Below are positions 61,403 to 64,000 of a DNA stretch of 64,000 nucleotides, piece after piece. Source of the stretch: Metabacillus flavus (GTDB lineage: Bacteria; Bacillota; Bacilli; Bacillales; Bacillaceae); NCBI RefSeq assembly GCF_018283675.1, contig NZ_JAGVRK010000001.1, positions 1,302,001 through 1,366,000 of the forward strand. The letters are read 5' to 3'. The notes under the pieces are model-generated. The model did not search any database and had not been told where the DNA came from. It was given only the letters and a program-made list of their open reading frames with translations. The position numbers and the translations under genes were made by a program. Position 1 is the first letter of the stretch; each line of letters begins with the position of its first letter.

Positions 61403-62131
61403 ATGAGAACAGCGAATCCGACATTAAAATCATTTGAAAAAGGAATGGGATATGCTGGCGGGCGCCGAATGACTCTCATGGGCGCTGTCCATAAGTCATT
61501 TTTGCTCCTGTTTATTCTTGTTGTTTCTGCTGGAACAACCTGGTATTTTGCAGCGCAGGGGGATAACGTGACGCCGATGATGCTGATCGGTGCAATCGGC
61601 GGACTGATTTTTGCGCTTATCACAAGCTTTACACCAAAAGCATCGCCAATAACGGCGCCGATCTATGCCGTGCTGGAGGGAATGTTTGTCGGAGGTATTT
61701 CAGCGTATTATTCAAGCTTGTATGAAGGAATTGTCATGCAGGCCGTATTGATTACCATGGGGATTTTTCTTGGCTTGCTGCTTGTCTACCGAAGCGGATT
61801 GATAAAAGTAACCAACAATTTCCGTCTTGGAGTAGCGGCAGCGACAATGGGCGTATTTATGGTCTATTTGATTTCATTTGTGCTGGGCCTTTTTGGAGTC
61901 AGCGTTCCATTTCTTCACGAATCCAGCACCATCGGGATTGTGATCTCGCTCGTAATTATAGTGATTGCCGCCCTTAACCTTGTCCTTGATTTTGACTTCA
62001 TCGAGCATGGGGCAGCGAGGGGCTTGCCTAAGCATATGGAATGGTACGCAGGCTTTGCTCTCCTTGTTACGCTAGTCTGGCTTTATCTTGAAATCCTCCG
62101 GCTGCTTTCTAAAATCAGCTCCAGAAATTAA
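61403..62131 (+). CDS. Bax inhibitor-1/YccA-type integral membrane protein
   Basis: 242 residues; ATG 61403 after AAAGGAGTGATC. Seven helices; family marks are FEKGMGYAGGRRMTLMGAVHKSF at the start, LEGMFVGGISAYYSSLYEGIVMQAVLIT in the middle and a C-terminal NLVLDFDFIEHGAARGLPKHMEWYAGFALLVTLVWLYLEILRLL with the Asp pair that lines the Ca2+/H+ pore in BsYetJ relatives. Possible calcium leak channel by family knowledge. Terminator at 62138. Confidence 0.9.
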   Translation: MRTANPTLKSFEKGMGYAGGRRMTLMGAVHKSFLLLFILVVSAGTTWYFAAQGDNVTPMMLIGAIGGLIFALITSFTPKASPITAPIYAVLEGMFVGGISAYYSSLYEGIVMQAVLITMGIFLGLLLVYRSGLIKVTNNFRLGVAAATMGVFMVYLISFVLGLFGVSVPFLHESSTIGIVISLVIIVIAALNLVLDFDFIEHGAARGLPKHMEWYAGFALLVTLVWLYLEILRLLSKISSRN

Positions 62132-62137
62132 TGATTG

Positions 62138-62170
62138 GAAACCTCTCTTATATAAGAGGGGTTTTTTTGA
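62138..62170 (+). terminator. Intrinsic terminator after the Bax-inhibitor-1 gene
   Basis: AAACCTCTCTTATATAAGAGGGGTTT (split: AAACCTCTCTT at 62139 and AAGAGGGGTTT at 62153) forms a stem, followed by T residues. Confidence 0.88.
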
Positions 62171-62214
62171 TGAGGAATGGAATACTAAGGTAAACGGAAA
62201 GGGGGGAAGAGTAT

Positions 62215-62373
62215 ATGGATCATAAAGAGGATGAAAAACAATATTTGAACATTGATCACGCACAATTTGTACAGCATCCCAAAAACAAAGATGGTGTAGC
62301 CTTGTTTTTGAAGGAGTCTTATCACCTGCTGTCTTCGGAGGATTTGGAAAAGTTATCAAGTGAAGAAGAGTAA
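62215..62373 (+). CDS. 52-residue acidic protein, unknown
   Basis: ATG 62215 to TAA 62371-62373, with a strong SD AAAGGGGGGAAG. The product, beginning MDHKEDEKQYLNIDHAQF, is small, acidic and soluble, ending SSEDLEKLSSEEE. No family recognised. Terminator starts at its stop codon. Confidence 0.55.
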   Translation: MDHKEDEKQYLNIDHAQFVQHPKNKDGVALFLKESYHLLSSEDLEKLSSEEE

Positions 62374-62402
62374 AACAGCAGCTCATTCGGGCTGCTGTTT
62401 TA
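62372..62402. terminator. Bidirectional terminator
   Basis: AAAACAGCAGC (62372-62382) pairs with GCTGCTGTTTT (62391-62401), eight-base loop. Serves the small acidic gene and the MOSC gene. Confidence 0.88.
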
Positions 62403-62406
62403 CCTC

Positions 62407-63045
62407 TTAAGTCCGCTCTAATAAATTTTCGAATTTCTTTTTCCAGTCGTCAGCCAGAGTTTGGATTTGCAAAATACTCTGGATTGCATCCGTATCTTTA
62501 CGGTTGTGGAAGAAAGTGTGGTGGATATCCGCCACCGTGATAGACGTCACTCGATTCACGAGCTCGATTTTATCTGTCTTTCGAATCGTTCCGGGTTTAA
62601 GAATCCTAAAGAAATACCCAGTATATCCAGTGTTAATGATCTTCGCTAACAGCTGATCAATACCAGTGTGCCGATTTATCGTTGCACAAGGATAACGACC
62701 TTGAGAAACCTCGGCCAGAACTGATCCAATCTGAATTTGATCACCTATGCAGATTTCGTTCTCCTGCATTCCGGTTACAGTTAAATTTTCACCGAAAGCC
62801 GATTGCTTTAGCGGTTTTCCAAATTCTGATTGCCATCTTTGATAATGCTCAAATGGATATACGCAAAGAACACGATCCGGACCTCCGTGATAATCATGAT
62901 TCGCTACATCATCCCCTGCTACGGTTCCTGCTGAAACCTCAAGCTCATTAACCGTTTCTTTATTTATTCCTGATTGAAAATGCTTCCCCTTATGGTCTTT
63001 CATCTGCTTTGGCATTCCTTTGCTCAAATATTCAATTTTCATCAT
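62407..63045 (-). CDS. MOSC-domain protein (YiiM-type)
   Basis: 212 residues; ATG 63045 (or 63042) follows AAGGAAG. MOSC core with GDDVANHDYHGGPDRVLCVYPFEHYQRW (about 44-71), FGENLTVTGM and the conserved Cys in GRYPCATINRHTG; a C-terminal three-helix domain follows (DTDAIQSILQIQTLADDWKKKFENLL). MOSC proteins handle sulfur carried by molybdenum cofactor; YiiM relatives detoxify N-hydroxylated bases. The role here is not established. Confidence 0.88.
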   Translation of the reverse strand: MMKIEYLSKGMPKQMKDHKGKHFQSGINKETVNELEVSAGTVAGDDVANHDYHGGPDRVLCVYPFEHYQRWQSEFGKPLKQSAFGENLTVTGMQENEICIGDQIQIGSVLAEVSQGRYPCATINRHTGIDQLLAKIINTGYTGYFFRILKPGTIRKTDKIELVNRVTSITVADIHHTFFHNRKDTDAIQSILQIQTLADDWKKKFENLLERT

Positions 63046-63146
63046 TTATGCTTCCTTTCGTTAGAGAAAAAATAGGCGATTCCAAGCAGGCCGCAAATCG
63101 TTTATGGAGCATATACTGGCAAGGAATCAATTGTTTTCGAATTTGA

Positions 63147-63175
63147 TTGACAGGTTTCAGGAATTTCTGTAATCT
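63147..63175 (+). promoter_or_regulatory. SigA promoter of the M-box leader
   Basis: A perfect TTGACA (63147-63152) and TAATCT (63170-63175), spacer 17. Start near 63182, just before the M-box. Confidence 0.75.
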
Positions 63176-63196
63176 CAATGTGTGAACTGAATAAGT

Positions 63197-63355
63197 TCTT
63201 CGTTAGGTGAGGCTCCTGTGTGGAGATAAGCTGCTGCCCAAAAATGTCCAAAGACGCCAATGGGTCAACAGGAATCATCGACTTAAGGTGATTTTTAACG
63301 CAGCTGGACATCGTCCTATGCTGCACAGTGCTAAAGCTCTACGATGGAAGAATGG
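63197..63355 (+). promoter_or_regulatory. M-box (ykoK) Mg2+ riboswitch
   Basis: The strongly conserved string is intact: GTTAGGTGAGGCTCCTGTG, then GCTGCTGCCCAAAAATGTCC, AAGACGCCAATGGGTCAACAGG (given in part), ATCATCGAC, AAGGTGATTTTTAACGCAGC and GTGCTAAAGCTCTACGATGG. Mg2+ binding closes the fold and lets the downstream terminator form, lowering transport expression. Confidence 0.95.
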
Positions 63356-63368
63356 AATGCTTGTTTTC

Positions 63369-63398
63369 GCACGCCTTCATTCTTGGTGTGTTTTTTTA
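63369..63398 (+). terminator. Mg2+-controlled terminator
   Basis: CACGCC (63370-63375) pairs with GGTGTG (63385-63390, one G-U), followed by seven T residues. Confidence 0.75.
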
Positions 63399-63442
63399 AT
63401 TCCTATAATAGCATGATGATAGAAAAATTGGGAGGTGCTGGC

Positions 63443-63553
63443 ATGGAGATTCCCCGATCGGGAGAGACGCAGGTAAAAGATTCAGAAAGTCATAGTATAC
63501 ACTCCGCGGATGGAAACCAGCCGGCGCTTCCAGTGATGGCCTCCGCGGATTAA
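63443..63553 (+). CDS. 36-residue ORF between the M-box and mgtE
   Basis: ATG 63443 follows a strong GGGAGGTG SD (63430-63437) and the frame ends at TAA 63551-63553, 15 bases before mgtE and in the same frame. The product starts MEIPRSGETQVKDSESH and has no hydrophobic part, so it is a soluble or simply non-functional peptide. Its stop is next to the mgtE SD (GAGGAGG), so translational coupling is likely. Confidence 0.5.
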   Translation: MEIPRSGETQVKDSESHSIHSADGNQPALPVMASAD

Positions 63554-63568
63554 TGAGGAGGACCATCC

Positions 63569-64000
63569 ATGGTAAAAAACATGACGTACGACGAGATTCT
63601 TCTTCGGATTATTCTCCTGCTTCGGGACGGGAAACGGAAAGATTTTCGTGACTTAATAGAAGAACTGCAGCCATATGATATGGCGAGTATATTCAAAGAA
63701 ATGCCTGAAAAACATTACGCCCGTTTCCTGTCTTTCATGAATGTTGACAATATTACAGCACTTATGCAAGAGCTTGAGCGTCCATATCAGTTAGCCCTTT
63801 TCAATAAGATAGGGAAAATGAAGGGCGTCCAGGTAATGAATAAAATGGATAACGATGACTTGGCACAGCTTTTGGAGGAGCTTGATCCTGAGCTGAAGAA
63901 TCAGCTTCTTTCAAGCATGGAACAGGAAGAGTCAGAAGCGGTTCAAGCCTTGATGAACTATCCTTCTGAAACTGCGGGACGGATCATGACGAACCGGTTT
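63569..64000 (+). CDS. mgtE: Magnesium transporter MgtE (3' end cut by window)
   Basis: The first 144 codons from ATG 63569, with GAGGAGG upstream. They encode the MgtE cytoplasmic N domain, a helical superhelix (LLRDGKRKDFRDLIEELQPYDMASIFKEMPEK) and the beginning of the CBS pair at YPSETAGRIMTNRF. The N and CBS domains bind Mg2+ and close the channel when the ion is plentiful. The membrane domain is beyond the window. Controlled by the M-box leader. Confidence 0.95.
   Translation, partial: MVKNMTYDEILLRIILLLRDGKRKDFRDLIEELQPYDMASIFKEMPEKHYARFLSFMNVDNITALMQELERPYQLALFNKIGKMKGVQVMNKMDNDDLAQLLEELDPELKNQLLSSMEQEESEAVQALMNYPSETAGRIMTNRF

Overview
This window reads as chromosomal DNA of a low-to-moderate GC, endospore-type Firmicute of the family Bacillaceae. 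The evidence is purine-rich Shine-Dalgarno (SD) sites before nearly every gene, frequent TTG/GTG starts, T-rich intrinsic terminators, a glnQHMP-type operon, an OpuC/OpcR osmoprotectant locus, ykoK-type (M-box) and TPP riboswitches, CcpA cre sites and two dispersed repeat families of a kind I associate with Bacillus relatives. I cannot fix the genus. No prophage, IS element, CRISPR array or plasmid gene was seen.

Layout. 0-8.5 kb: the end of a formamidase gene, an NAD-dependent epimerase, a universal stress protein, a DinB-fold protein, a Bmr/NorA-type efflux pump behind a probable ribosome-mediated attenuator, an ArsR regulator with a YdcZ-type membrane pair, a decayed quinone-reductase gene and a GGDEF protein. 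8.6-15.1 kb: a LacI-controlled saccharide locus (repressor, amylo-1,6-glucosidase-like hydrolase, binding protein, two permeases, no ATPase). 15-20 kb: gamma-glutamyltransferase, a secreted esterase and a methyltransferase. 20.5-25.1 kb: opuCA-CD divergent from opcR. 25.2-31 kb: tRNA-Arg(CCU), a YdjM-type gene with a LexA-like box, a lipoprotein, and glnQHMP with glnM frameshifted. 31-36 kb: a metallo-beta-lactamase-fold hydrolase, a YhgE/Pip protein and two acetyltransferase-like genes. 36.2-42.8 kb: a membrane AraC regulator followed by a second CUT1 importer without ATPase and a YesL protein. 43-48 kb: M14 peptidase, intracellular subtilisin, a broken chemoreceptor and an RsgA paralogue with an unusual leader. 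48-52 kb: GC-rich repeats, then thiM-thiD-thiE under a TPP riboswitch. 52-64 kb: mostly single genes (YnfA, a Cys-rich small protein, a nuclease lipoprotein, a FAD/Rieske oxidoreductase, a TspO-like protein, an aldehyde dehydrogenase, a Bax-inhibitor-1 protein, a MOSC protein), ending in mgtE behind an M-box.

How it works together: the window is mostly transport and its control. Two sugar importers (each apparently borrowing a shared ATPase), one glutamine importer, one osmoprotectant importer, one Mg2+ transporter and one drug exporter each have a recognisable control element: LacI operators and cre sites, dyads beside opcR, an M-box, or an attenuator.

Most interesting: (1) the rsgA leader at 46.67-46.86 kb, where a 16-codon ORF ends inside a 17-bp hairpin whose 3' arm can instead pair with the rsgA SD, suggesting translation-coupled control of a 30S-assembly GTPase; (2) the three-codon attenuator before the efflux pump; (3) five copies of one dispersed repeat, two of them collapsed in a way that suggests deletion between short internal repeats; (4) several decaying genes (chemoreceptor, quinone reductase, glnM, a membrane protein); (5) small genes, including a 12-cysteine protein, a 57-residue membrane protein and a 36-codon ORF between the M-box and mgtE.
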